In this document: piece by piece, positions 8,001-15,188 of the stretch | Layout of the letters: the number at the start of each line of letters is the position of its first letter | Position numbering within the stretch: the stretch's first letter is position 1 | Assembly (NCBI GenBank): GCA_050115935.1 | Contig: JASFPO010000003.1 | Span: 1 to 41,189 of the forward strand | Length of the DNA stretch: 41,189 nucleotides | Origin: GCA-020344715 sp050115935 | GTDB taxonomy: Archaea > Thermoproteota > Bathyarchaeia > Bathyarchaeales > Bathyarchaeaceae | Direction of reading: 5' to 3' | The notes under the pieces: model-generated | What the model was told of the DNA's origin: nothing | Database searches by the model: none | Seen by the model: only the letters and a program-made list of their open reading frames with translations | Position numbers and translations under genes: made by a program

Positions 8001-8624
8001 TAGGTCGTCGACTCTCTTCTGTACTTCATCTACTCTTCCCATGGCTGTGCGGATTGAGATTTCAGCTACCCGCAGTTTTTCTTCAGCTTCAGCCTTCTCG
8101 GAGTCATATTGCGCGATTCCAACCATGTCATCCAGAATCTTTCGGCGTTCAGCTGGTGAGATTTCAGCCATGCGGGTTATTGTTCCCTGCAATACGATGT
8201 TCTGTCCAGTTGAGCTGATTCCTGCCATTGACAACATGTCTAGTAGGTTGGTTCTTGAGATTCTGCGTCCATTCAGCCGATAGACGCTTTGTCCGCTTCT
8301 GAGGACTTCGCGTGAAACTGTTACGGTGTTTGTGTCAATTGGCATGCGATGGTCTGAGTTGTCAAATTGAATGATAACCTTGGCTTTTTTTGCTTTTTCT
8401 ATGTTTGCTTCTGGAACACCGTGAAATATGAGCTTTGAGAAGTTTTCAGCTCGAAGACGTCTGGCGCTCAGTTCTCCTAGTCCGAAGAGGATGGCGTCTA
8501 TGATGTTGGTTTTGCCGCTTCCGTTGGGTCCAGTTATTACTGTGAGGTTTTTGTCCAGAAAGATAGAGGTAGACTTTCCAAAAGTTTTGAAACCTTTCAA
8601 CTCGATTTTCTTGATGTGAGGCAT
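5076..8624 (-). CDS. smc: Chromosome segregation ATPase SMC
   Basis: A full-length SMC of 1182 residues. The N-terminal head has the family opening IKKIELKGFKTFG and Walker A GPNGSGKTN at residues 32-40. Two long coiled coils flank a hinge near residues 520-660 (SELGVISGIFGRLRSL, then VEVAAAGWLDALVV). The C-terminal head has the signature region near residue 1083 and Walker B with D-loop LFDEVDAHLD near 1112-1121. The signature reads ISGASSGERS where most SMC proteins have LSGGEK, so one glycine is Ser and the Lys is Arg. SMC dimers with ScpA and ScpB form the ring that organises and segregates the chromosome, using ATP. It is the first gene of the operon with its own TATA box; the ATG at 8624 follows a very short leader. 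Confidence 0.97.
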   Translation of the reverse strand: MPHIKKIELKGFKTFGKSTSIFLDKNLTVITGPNGSGKTNIIDAILFGLGELSARRLRAENFSKLIFHGVPEANIEKAKKAKVIIQFDNSDHRMPIDTNTVTVSREVLRSGQSVYRLNGRRISRTNLLDMLSMAGISSTGQNIVLQGTITRMAEISPAERRKILDDMVGIAQYDSEKAEAEEKLRVAEISIRTAMGRVDEVQKRVDDLERERNQLLRHNFIQSEITRLEAIKISHEIAEIENRIKDSQSKNTEAEDKVEKSRQMREQLRSQRHQVEREWRKLSSEMVEEGSTRVLEVQIKIGEIKSRLTELNTKIGASTASIEGLRKVKENHLQQLESIKNEMTEIRQVAKQLQRERNRLLKEINTKQTEHDSLINETTQLWDNLGQNSKKMRETEQRLDKAYRNLVSLRSSHARSQETIRAMSRRLEDLNTRKQRFTSTLGELQKSFSDLSEVQKEQKNRLKSLQQTLDRRMAQREAVEQEMAEAGKIASSAREAFVEFETQKKLAEAVAGEEAALQNIEEMSELGVISGIFGRLRSLIKVERGYRQTVEVAAAGWLDALVVRDVEVAFTCTETLKRLRLGRIKIIPLSELLSVKSIRSPRINGISGTASNFVKCQRKFEPAVTFVFGDTLVASDDKAALLASRQGHRAVAANGDLYEAGGALESGYYRAPVDFASLVPSESALKSLDDAVRTLREHLTRREGDISTFEEEIDKTKMEITRLTETIGTLENETGRLRRSIKLTKRNIGRLERYVQRVSVQLEKEKDQIGIQKAQRNALTKETQKLRSGLAELRRKVDPSHIQEMEIQRAKLGDEVVEVRQKLGGIETELSTHKSKLEDVLKINSKNVKVQLVKVKRQLSKVEEEVKEAIAEKVILEQELAKLDSSKEELSHSVLTARKEARKFTDQIDGIDKRLYRLDRTCEQAERLYNQLHLNLQTLQLQLEQHLSKLKEIGYEQTLEVSLDQIEAVEASLKLVRLELERLGAVNQLALSHYAEQISRYKELSIRMNELERERQAIFDFMDEIERKKRNIFMEAFVKINQRFSKFFQKITGGGEALLKLDNPEEPFKGGMDMVVKFPDKPPILISGASSGERSVSAVAFLFAIQDLMPASFYLFDEVDAHLDAFHVAKLGELLTEESARSQFIVVTLKPEMASKAAKIYGVYERNCVSHVVSTTFKEATD

Positions 8625-8652
8625 CTTTTCCGAAGACTTCCCCTATCTTGTG

Positions 8653-8663
8653 CCTATTTATAG
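8653..8663 (-). promoter_or_regulatory. TATA box of the smc-scpA-scpB operon
   Basis: On the minus strand the bases read CTATAAATAGG, close to the ideal archaeal TATA element, preceded by a purine-rich possible BRE (GAGACCA). It lies 29-39 bases before the smc ATG at 8624, so transcription should begin only a few bases before the gene. Confidence 0.7.
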
Positions 8664-8766
8664 TGGTCTCTTACTTTACAGTTTTTCTATAACATCTTTC
8701 TAGAATAATAAATGATATGGCAACTCGTTTTAACTGTTATGCACCAAAAACCTCTTTCTAGCCGCA

Positions 8767-9288
8767 TTACTCCCTTTCAACGCGCAGCTTAGCCGCGGTT
8801 TTCTTGATGAAATGCTTCAGTTTTTCTCTTTCACCGTAAACAAGCATATATCCGTCATCTTGCATTTTCCATGTCAGTCCGCTTTCTTGGGCCAATTCCT
8901 CGACTTCTTCTTTCGGAGTTTCAGTGGAAACCTGAACTCTTACCCAATGCTGACCTCTAGGAAGACCTGGAACAAATTTTGAAGCAGTTTCCACAGGTTT
9001 TTCCTCTCCTGGCTTTTCTCTGGCCTCTTTCAGTTTTTTCAACCAGTGATTCGCGAACTTAGAGCCGAACTTGTTCTGTGCAGTGAGAATTAGGTGGGAT
9101 TCAACGTTGCCAAGATACATGTCGATTGTTGGAACGTTCTCCTTTTTGGTTCGGTCAGCTCTAAGAACATGCATCAAAGTTTTGGCCGCACGCAGGTCTG
9201 CCATTACTTCGGGCGGGATTACTTCACTTTTCTTTCTGAACTCCTTGATCAAGTCGTTGAGTGTTTCCCAAACTTCCTCTTGTCCCAT
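8767..9288 (-). CDS. DUF2096-family archaeal protein
   Basis: The protein matches my memory of the DUF2096 family, found in archaea: the opening EEVWETLNDLI, PPEVMADLRAAKTLM, then YLGNVESHLI, the linker KFVPGLPRGQHWVRV, and the C-terminal DGYMLVYGEREKLKHFIKK. Two parts are visible: a helical N-terminal ~100 residues and an alpha/beta C-terminal ~75 residues after a basic, proline-containing linker. The function is not known. The frame extends to an ATG at 9336, but the family begins near MGQEEVW, and GAGGCTG lies upstream of the ATG at 9288, so that start is preferred (173 residues); 189 residues is the alternative. It lies upstream of smc in the same direction but is separated by the smc promoter. 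Confidence 0.65.
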   Translation of the reverse strand: MGQEEVWETLNDLIKEFRKKSEVIPPEVMADLRAAKTLMHVLRADRTKKENVPTIDMYLGNVESHLILTAQNKFGSKFANHWLKKLKEAREKPGEEKPVETASKFVPGLPRGQHWVRVQVSTETPKEEVEELAQESGLTWKMQDDGYMLVYGEREKLKHFIKKTAAKLRVERE

Positions 9289-9470
9289 TTTCTTTTCAGC
9301 CTCTTGGGATAATCGCTTAAAGTTTCGGATAAGCATTTGTGTAGGAGAGCAACTTGCAGCCTAGAATCTTGTTTCAGCTTGTCGTGTTGTCAGAAGAATA
9401 CTGAATAAACTTAAATACTGCTCAAAGTTTTCAAGTCTTACAGCCATCAAGAAGATGGTTATACGGAAAA

Positions 9471-9579
9471 GCCGCCGTGGCTCAGTCCGGTAGAGCAGCT
9501 GACTCAGAAAGGCAGAGACCTTTGGAGGCTGAAGCTGTTAACCAGCTGGTCGTCGGTTCGAATCCGACCGGCGGCGCCA
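9471..9579 (+). tRNA. tRNA-Asn (GTT) with a 32-base intron at position 30/31
   Basis: Exons are 9471-9501 and 9534-9579, intron 9502-9533. The acceptor GCCGCCG pairs with CGGCGGC (9569-9575); the D arm is GCTC/GAGC, the T arm GTCGG-TTCGAAT-CCGAC, the discriminator is G73, and CCA is encoded at 9577-9579. Splicing at these sites gives a perfect five-pair anticodon stem GCTGG/CCAGC with loop CTGTTAA, so the anticodon is GTT. The unspliced RNA forms a textbook bulge-helix-bulge: central helix CAGC (9496-9499) with GCTG (9528-9531), 3-base bulges TGA (9500-9502) and AAG (9532-9534), then intron helices CTC/GAG and AAAGG/CCTTT. Any splice at the usual 37/38 site would give a Leu anticodon on a short-variable-loop body, which is not sensible. 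G73 and the GCCGCCG acceptor also suit Asn. Confidence 0.9.
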
Positions 9580-9672
9580 CAATGCACGCTTCCATCAGGG
9601 ATTAGTATTCTAAATTCATAATGCTTTTTCATCAGAGTTACTTATGCCTTGTAGTGAAGAGGTAGAGTCTAG

Positions 9673-10143
9673 TTGCCAAGAAGCACCCGAAGAATCATGG
9701 TTGCACAAAATCCCAGGCAGATTCTTGGTCTGGTACTTACCGTTTTAGGATTGACACCTATAATCATTGTACTATTAAACGCATGGACCTCAGGAATTTC
9801 ATTTTTAGATCTTTCAGCATTGTACGGGTTCCTCTGGGCAAACCGGTTTTACATTGGCTTCGGAATAGGATTTGAACTCATCTACCTCTTCATTATTGGT
9901 ACCGTCGTAATCATCTCGGGCCTTGCCCTCTTGGCTCGTAGAACAAAACAGATTCAAGAGGTGACCGTTGTAACCGATGACCTAGCAGTAACATTAGAAT
10001 GCACTGTTTGCAAACATCGATGGAAGGAACATTTCTCTGAGACACAACTGCAGGCTATGGGATTCCCCCAGAACCGAACGATTTCTCGGAGAAGATGTCA
10101 AGCTTGTCGAAAGTTCACTCGCCCTAAGATAATGGGGATCTAA
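9673..10143 (+). CDS. Two-helix membrane protein with cytosolic zinc ribbon
   Basis: Residues ~15-38 and ~65-87 are hydrophobic membrane helices; residues ~112-150 hold CTVCKHRW and CQACRKF, a CxxC-CxxC zinc ribbon on the side likely facing the cytosol. I do not recognise a named family. The TTG at 9673 is favoured because GAGGT lies nine bases before it; an ATG at 9697 would remove eight residues. Such membrane-tethered zinc ribbons are common in Bathyarchaeia-like genomes (impression from experience, no search). A shared promoter-like sequence at 9612-9627 recurs before two other genes in the window. Confidence 0.6.
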   Translation: MPRSTRRIMVAQNPRQILGLVLTVLGLTPIIIVLLNAWTSGISFLDLSALYGFLWANRFYIGFGIGFELIYLFIIGTVVIISGLALLARRTKQIQEVTVVTDDLAVTLECTVCKHRWKEHFSETQLQAMGFPQNRTISRRRCQACRKFTRPKIMGI

Positions 10144-10194
10144 TTACGGCGCGAGGAATACGTACATGCATGGCGCAGTGGTTGAGGAATAGAG

Positions 10195-11070
10195 TTGCTG
10201 GAGTATATCAGTGCTATCGGTGAATGGATCCTATCTAACCTTGACAAGTTGATGTTTTCTGCAGTCACGTTTGTTGTTGTTTATGTCATTTATAGAATTG
10301 TAATTCGAGAAATCAAAAGCCTCAAAGCCAAAGAGAAACTAGAAGAACACCTCGCTTATACTTTGATTCGAATTGCGAAATGGACCTCGGTGCTTGTGAT
10401 TCTATCAGCAATCCTTGCAGAGTGGGGAGTGACGCTAGGGATCATCTCAGGGATTCTAGCCATTTTCGGTGGCACCATTATCGGCTTCGCCGCCATTAAC
10501 ACCATAGGTAACGCCATTGCTGGTCTGATTGTGATGACGAGCAGACCCTTTGAGGTTGGAGACAGAGTCTTCTTCAACGGACAATTCGCTGACATAGTTG
10601 GCATAGAGTTGATTTACACGAAGATGCTCACTCTCGACAATGTCTTGGTCTCAGTCCCCAATCAAGAGCTGCTCAAAGAAGAAATAGATAACTATGGAAA
10701 GAAGAATGTGGTTCGGCGACATTGCACGGTGACACCTGGCTTCGAATATAATAGTGCAGAAGTGGAGAAGGTCTTGCTAGAAGCTGCCGGCAAGGTTCAA
10801 GGAGTCTTAAAGAAACCGCAACCCTATGTGTGGATAACGAGATTCCAAAACTACGCAGTTGAATACAATCTTTACGTTTTCATAAATGACATAAAAAGAC
10901 TGCCAGAGATAGATGCAGAACTCCACCGGAAGGTTTTGGAATCATGCAAAAAGCATGGAATAGACATAAGTACACCTCTCCTCCTTAAACCATTCGAAGA
11001 TGCATCCACGGACAGAGATTTCAAAGCGGAAAGAGAAGCAAGGGTGCTCAATCTGGAAATAGCTGAATAG
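10195..11070 (+). CDS. mscS: Small-conductance mechanosensitive ion channel (MscS family)
   Basis: Residues ~20-38, ~58-80 and ~85-112 are three membrane helices. The third is the glycine/alanine-rich pore helix (GGTIIGFAAINTIGNAIAGL), the hallmark of MscS. It is followed by the beta domain with RPFEVGDRV, GIELIYTKM and the VSVPNQ motif, then the alpha/beta C-terminal domain. Length 291 is close to E. coli MscS (286). It would sit in the cytoplasmic membrane as a heptamer and release ions and solutes under osmotic downshock. The start is TTG at 10195 with GAGGAAT upstream. It begins 52 bases after the preceding membrane zinc-ribbon gene, so the two may be cotranscribed. Confidence 0.9.
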   Translation: MLEYISAIGEWILSNLDKLMFSAVTFVVVYVIYRIVIREIKSLKAKEKLEEHLAYTLIRIAKWTSVLVILSAILAEWGVTLGIISGILAIFGGTIIGFAAINTIGNAIAGLIVMTSRPFEVGDRVFFNGQFADIVGIELIYTKMLTLDNVLVSVPNQELLKEEIDNYGKKNVVRRHCTVTPGFEYNSAEVEKVLLEAAGKVQGVLKKPQPYVWITRFQNYAVEYNLYVFINDIKRLPEIDAELHRKVLESCKKHGIDISTPLLLKPFEDASTDRDFKAEREARVLNLEIAE

Positions 11071-11182
11071 ACGCGCGCAAAGCAATTTGCAACAGTTACA
11101 ATATTAACATGATGGGCAATCAGGTTTCTAACCTGTTGCAAAAAGAAGAAAAGAAAGGGAGTCAGGGTAGCCTAAGTGTTAG

Positions 11183-11194
11183 TGCGCGCGCGCA
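11183..11194. repeat. Alternating CG palindrome in an intergenic region
   Basis: TGCGCGCGCGCA is a perfect 12-base palindrome of alternating purine and pyrimidine in otherwise AT-leaning sequence, within the 282-base gap between the MscS and thioesterase genes. Such tracts can adopt Z-DNA or a small hairpin. A shorter ACGCGCGC lies just after the MscS stop at 11071. The rest of the gap holds only a TATA-like element for the next gene. Confidence 0.35.
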
Positions 11195-11315
11195 AATGAG
11201 ACTTCGGTAGGATTTCTGATTTTGGATGTATGTTTAATCATTCAACTGTAAAAATGAGGTGCATACATGGTCTTTTACGCTTCCACGCTGATACATCTGT
11301 CAATGACCCAAGATT

Positions 11316-11326
11316 GCTTTTATCTA
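11316..11326 (+). promoter_or_regulatory. TATA-like box of the thioesterase gene
   Basis: GCTTTTATCTA ends 26 bases before the ATG at 11353, the spacing expected for a leaderless archaeal transcript. No Shine-Dalgarno sequence precedes this ATG, which agrees. Confidence 0.45.
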
Positions 11327-11352
11327 GCTGCACATCCTATGTTTAGATTATC

Positions 11353-11787
11353 ATGTCATACGAAGAAAAGAACATAGGAGTGTTGCCAGAGGATACAGAC
11401 GCGTTCGGAAGGTTGAATTGGCGAGTCTACTGCCGTTACTGTGAACAGGGAGAAGCGGGTTTGATGGAGAGTTTGGGTTTCACCCCGATGTATTTCCAGA
11501 AAATACACAAAATCTCCTTTCCTAGGAGGGCTGCCCATTTCGAATACGTCTCACCAGTTTCCCCAGATAATCTGGTAGATCTAAAAACTGAGGTCAAAAA
11601 GGTCGGCACTACGTCAATAACTCTGTCACATACCTTCTTCAAAAAGAGACGAGGACAAAAGGATCGGATATTGGCAGCCAAAGCAGAGGTGACCATTGTC
11701 GCATACGACGATCGGCTCCACGAGAAGACCGAACTGCCAAGAAAGCTAGTAGATACATTGAAGGCTTCAGGTATTCAAAAGAAATAG
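11353..11787 (+). CDS. Hotdog-fold acyl-CoA thioesterase (4HBT/YbgC-FadM type)
   Basis: A 144-residue hotdog protein. The N-terminal EDTDAFGRLNWRVYCRYCEQG corresponds to the YbgC-type active-site region, where an Asp next to a turn precedes the central hotdog helix (CEQGEAGLMESLG). The rest shows the beta-sheet pattern of the fold: FPRRAAHFEYVSPV, DLKTEVKKVGTTSITLSHTF, AKAEVTIVAYD. Family members hydrolyse acyl-CoA thioesters in the cytoplasm, usually as tetramers; the substrate cannot be read from sequence. It faces the polX gene tail to tail, with 22 bases between stops. Confidence 0.8.
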   Translation: MSYEEKNIGVLPEDTDAFGRLNWRVYCRYCEQGEAGLMESLGFTPMYFQKIHKISFPRRAAHFEYVSPVSPDNLVDLKTEVKKVGTTSITLSHTFFKKRRGQKDRILAAKAEVTIVAYDDRLHEKTELPRKLVDTLKASGIQKK

Positions 11788-11809
11788 TCTGCGCTCCCGT
11801 CCTAGAATG

Positions 11810-13510
11810 CTATTTTCCGAACATTTCAAGGAAGCTCATGGTGTTGACTATATCCTTTCGTTCGAGCCATCCGCGTCTGGCTGTGCCTATTCCAAGTTGC
11901 ATCCACCTCATGTCGGCGACGCTGTGAGCATCTGTGCCGATGCTGATCTTTACGCCCATATCCTTTGCCTTGAGTAATTGCAGATCATTCAGGTCCAAGC
12001 GGTCGGGATAAGCGTTTAACTCCAACATTTTCTTGTTTTCTCCAGCTTTTTCCATGACCTTATCTATGTCAACTTCATAGCCTTCCCTTCCTGAGATCAG
12101 TCTTCCAGTGGGATGAGCAATTATGTCGACAAATGGGCTCTCAATTGCTTTGACAATTCGTTGTGTCACGTTCCTCTTGAAACCAGTGTGAATTGCCGCA
12201 ACTACAATGTCAAGTTGCTCAAGAAGCCCAAGATCAAGATCTAGTGCGCCATCACCGAGAATATCAACCTCAACCCCCTTAAGAATCCTAACACCCTCGA
12301 CTTCTTCATTGAGCTTCTCAATCTCTCTCATCTGCTTCTTCAACCTATCCTCGTTCAATCCTCCAGCATACCTAACCGATTTAGAATGATCGCAAATGGC
12401 AACATACTCGTAACCCAAAGCCTTGGCATGTTGAGCAATCTCCTTGATTGTTGAAAGACCATCGCTATAGGAAGAGTGAACGTGTAAGTCGCCTTTAATG
12501 TCGGAGAGCTTCACAAGATCTGGAAGCTTTTTCTCCAATGCTGCTTCAAGCTCGCCTCGATTTTCCCGCAGTTCCGGTGGAATATAAGGTAACCCCACGG
12601 CTTTGTAAACTTCCTCCTCGTTTCTTCCGGCAATCTTTTCGCTTCCTCGGAAGACCCCGTATTCGCTTATCTTCAGTCCTTTCTCCTTTGCAAGACCTCT
12701 GAGTCGTACGTTGTGTGCTTTGCACCCTGTGAAGTATTGTAATGCAGCACCATATGAGTCGCTTGGCACAATCCTTAAGTCAACCTGTCTCACGTCTCTT
12801 CCTGTTCTGACAAGGATGGAGCCTTTGGTCTTTCCTGAAGCAAGTATTCTGTCGGCTTTCGGATATCCCGTGAAAAAGTCTATGATCTTGGCACCTTCTC
12901 TAGCAGTTGCGAGGATGTCGATGTCGCCAACGGTCGCCCTCATTCTCCTGAGAGAACCGGCTGGAGCCACCTGTTCAATCTCTGGACAAGTTTTCAGATA
13001 ATTGACTATCTCATCACTGGTCTCTAACGCTTCGTAGAGAGGGATTCTTTCCCTTGTCTGCAGAAAGACTTCGATACTCTTCTTGATGTTGTTAACTCGT
13101 TGCTCTCCCATCCGAAAGAGGCTTGCCAGAGAACCGTCCTGTATCACTCTTTTGAGGTCATCAAGATTCTCCACTCCTAGTTTCTCATGAACAAGAGCTA
13201 ACGTTTTAGGCCCAAGGTTCTGAACCTTCAACAGTTTGAGGAGGTCTCTAGGAATTTCTGAAAGCGCTTCTTCATGTTTCCTAATCCTACCAGTGTTCAA
13301 ATATTCCTCTATCTTCTTCGCAATGCCCTCGCCGATCCCAGGAATCTCCTGAAGCCGTCTTCTTCTAGCGAGAACATATACGTCGTCGGTCAAATCATTT
13401 AGAACATCTGAAGCCTTTCTGTACGCAATGATTTTGAAACGGTTGTCACCCTTGAACTCTAAGGCGTCAGCGATCTCGGCAAAGATCTCAGCCAACTCTT
13501 TATTTTTCAT
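11810..13510 (-). CDS. polX: Family X DNA polymerase / 3'-5' exonuclease PolX with PHP domain
   Basis: A repair polymerase of 566 residues. Order of domains: an 8-kDa helix-hairpin-helix lyase-like part (IAYRKASDVL, then LQEIPGIGEGIAKKIEEYLNTG and LLKLLKVQNLGPKTLALVHE), a nucleotidyltransferase palm with GSLRRMRATVGDIDIL near residues 183-198 carrying the metal-binding D-x-D, and a C-terminal PHP domain starting DLHVHSSYSDGL near residue 340 with further metal ligands ICDHSK, IAAIHTG-like and DIIAHPTGR. This is the standard architecture of bacterial and archaeal PolX, which fills short gaps in base excision repair. The frame reaches to 13558, but MKNKELAEIFAEIAD is the family start, so the ATG at 13510 was chosen. 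Confidence 0.93.
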   Translation of the reverse strand: MKNKELAEIFAEIADALEFKGDNRFKIIAYRKASDVLNDLTDDVYVLARRRRLQEIPGIGEGIAKKIEEYLNTGRIRKHEEALSEIPRDLLKLLKVQNLGPKTLALVHEKLGVENLDDLKRVIQDGSLASLFRMGEQRVNNIKKSIEVFLQTRERIPLYEALETSDEIVNYLKTCPEIEQVAPAGSLRRMRATVGDIDILATAREGAKIIDFFTGYPKADRILASGKTKGSILVRTGRDVRQVDLRIVPSDSYGAALQYFTGCKAHNVRLRGLAKEKGLKISEYGVFRGSEKIAGRNEEEVYKAVGLPYIPPELRENRGELEAALEKKLPDLVKLSDIKGDLHVHSSYSDGLSTIKEIAQHAKALGYEYVAICDHSKSVRYAGGLNEDRLKKQMREIEKLNEEVEGVRILKGVEVDILGDGALDLDLGLLEQLDIVVAAIHTGFKRNVTQRIVKAIESPFVDIIAHPTGRLISGREGYEVDIDKVMEKAGENKKMLELNAYPDRLDLNDLQLLKAKDMGVKISIGTDAHSVADMRWMQLGIGTARRGWLERKDIVNTMSFLEMFGK

Positions 13511-13631
13511 CGAGACCACTCTGTTTGGTTTTCTCAATGTGGAAATATTACAAGTCACTCTTAAAAAGGAAGTTTGCGGGTGATAATCACCATAGAGATT
13601 GAAGTTCGAATCTCACCGTTGACGAGCTTGG

Positions 13632-14405
13632 CTAGGCATTTCCAAACTGTTGTGTTACAGGTTCGCCTTGCTCCACAGGTGTGGACACTACTTCGGGGAA
13701 AGGTGTCTTTCTTCTTCTCAAAAGCAAAATGGCCGACCCGGCCACAGCTACGACAACAATGGCAACGACAACAAGGATCAATAATTCCTGTCCTGAGAAC
13801 AATCCAGCCTCCCACATATTGGTTTCTGTCATTCTAATTGACATGGACATGCCTATTGCTTGTCCTAGAAGGTCACCACTCATCGACATCTCCATTTCAC
13901 ACAAAATTCCCGTTGCCTTGTCCCAGCAGGCTTCAAGGTCCATACTCAGACCCATTTCTTCTTGTTCAAGATCAACATAGTAGACTTCTCTGCTTGCACC
14001 CGCGTAGGTTTGTACTCTGGAACCTCCTATTTTCGCAGGCATTTCAGATCCGAAAATTGGGGTCGAGACATCGTCACCTTCAGCAAGGTCTGTGTCGACA
14101 ATGAAACCAGTTCCAGGTATGGTATCCGTAAGCTCTGTTCCATTCTCAAAATGCGTGGTCGTCTTCAAGGTAATGGATGTATCCGAGATACTCGCCACCT
14201 CGACCTTGACCCATTCCATTATCTCCAATTCCTCGTATTCTGTCAATTCCGCGATTCCTTCAGGCATCTCTAGTTCAATCACGTACTTTGCCCAGTCTCC
14301 TTTCTTGACTTCAGTTGCAGCAAAACCACTTGGAATGGGTATCAGAAAAATAACTAGAGTAGCGATTGCAATGCACGTGATGCGCTTTCCATGCAAATAT
14401 TTCAT
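13632..14405 (-). CDS. Secreted, membrane-anchored surface protein of unknown function
   Basis: The N-terminus has a signal peptide (basic start, hydrophobic core CIAIATLVIFLIP, likely cut after GFAA near residue 30). Residues ~31-205 are an acidic extracellular domain opening with VKKGDWAKYVIE and including TDTIPGTGFIVDTD; a C-terminal helix near residues 208-232 is followed by a basic RRRK stop-transfer signal and a short cytosolic tail. The layout is that of type I surface proteins common in Bathyarchaeia and methanogens, where the GDWxKY opening recurs (from memory). No enzyme motif is visible. A single-gene unit; stop lies ~120 bases from the polX start. Confidence 0.7.
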   Translation of the reverse strand: MKYLHGKRITCIAIATLVIFLIPIPSGFAATEVKKGDWAKYVIELEMPEGIAELTEYEELEIMEWVKVEVASISDTSITLKTTTHFENGTELTDTIPGTGFIVDTDLAEGDDVSTPIFGSEMPAKIGGSRVQTYAGASREVYYVDLEQEEMGLSMDLEACWDKATGILCEMEMSMSGDLLGQAIGMSMSIRMTETNMWEAGLFSGQELLILVVVAIVVVAVAGSAILLLRRRKTPFPEVVSTPVEQGEPVTQQFGNA

Positions 14406-14512
14406 ATACGCACCGCCTCTATCCCAATTGAATCTTTTTCGATTTAAGACTTAGCGCATATTCGGCTGTACGTGTAGTCAGAAGCGAGATGATTGACTCA
14501 TATTCAGCAAAA

Positions 14513-14522
14513 GGGGGGGGGG
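14513..14522 (+). repeat. Run of ten G
   Basis: A homopolymer of ten guanines between the surface-protein gene and the alpha/beta hydrolase stop. It is intergenic, so it breaks no frame. It may be a natural slippage tract or an assembly or sequencing error; the exact length should not be relied on. Confidence 0.6.
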
Positions 14523-14559
14523 TCGCGTGAGAAAATCAGTTACATGGTCTTGATCTTGT

Positions 14560-15159
14560 TCAGACTGTGGAGCGAAACTGCTCATCAAAAAACTCACGTA
14601 TCTTTTGTGAAACCAGATTTGCTGTTGCTGGGTAGTCTTCCATGTAAAAATGATCTGTGTCTAAAACCAGCTTCTGTTTCAATCCTTTCGCTTCCTCGAA
14701 AAGACGTTCAAACTCTGAATACGGCGCCACAGTGTCTCTTTTGCCATGAACGAAAAGCTTTGGACAACTGAAGTCTAATTGTGCCTCTAGACCGTTTATC
14801 TTTCCCAGAATTGATAACGCAACAAATCCACTTACTTCAGCTCGAGCCGCTACGTTAGAAGCAACTACAGCTCCAAAGGAGTATCCCAAGAGACCCAACG
14901 ATTTGACTCTCTTTCGCATGAAAGAGATCGCATCTAAAACGTTTTGAACCTCTTTGACGCCGCGCCCGTAGGTTCCATAGTCCATGCACAAGGCGGAGAT
15001 GCCATGCAACGCAAGCTCTTTGGCAACCCTGACAATTCTCGTGTCATTTCTGCAACCACCATATAGAGGATGTGGCGGACAGAGAACAACCCCCACAGAT
15101 GAAGAACCATAGAGCGTTGCAAACAACGTCTCATCATTACTCTTGAAATTCACCTGCAT
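14560..15159 (-). CDS. Alpha/beta hydrolase (dienelactone-hydrolase-like)
   Basis: Residue order fits the alpha/beta hydrolase fold: VLCPPHPLYGGCRND (oxyanion strand region), the nucleophile elbow GYSFGA, the acid in VHGKRDTVAP and the base in DTDHFY. At about 199 residues it is a compact single-domain enzyme without a lid. It may hydrolyse an ester or lactone in the cytoplasm; the substrate is unknown. The frame runs upstream to 15207 and would then overlap the carboxypeptidase end; MQVNFKSNDETL at 15159 is a better domain start and leaves a short gap after the upstream stop, so the two genes form a likely operon. Confidence 0.78.
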   Translation of the reverse strand: MQVNFKSNDETLFATLYGSSSVGVVLCPPHPLYGGCRNDTRIVRVAKELALHGISALCMDYGTYGRGVKEVQNVLDAISFMRKRVKSLGLLGYSFGAVVASNVAARAEVSGFVALSILGKINGLEAQLDFSCPKLFVHGKRDTVAPYSEFERLFEEAKGLKQKLVLDTDHFYMEDYPATANLVSQKIREFFDEQFRSTV

Positions 15160-15188
15160 ATAAACCAGCTCGCCAACCAGCAAGCTGT

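Noticed and set aside
9502..9533. Reading the tRNA as tRNA-Leu(CAG), Lys(CTT) or Met(CAT) by placing the intron further right
   Set aside because: Those splices leave an A-C mismatch at 31/39 and no matching bulge-helix-bulge; Leu would also lack its long variable arm.
13594..13613. T-arm-like sequence GAAGTTCGAATCTC near the polX promoter
   Set aside because: The stem bases flanking TTCGAAT do not pair and there is no acceptor or D arm; it is a small hairpin GAGATT/AATCTC only.
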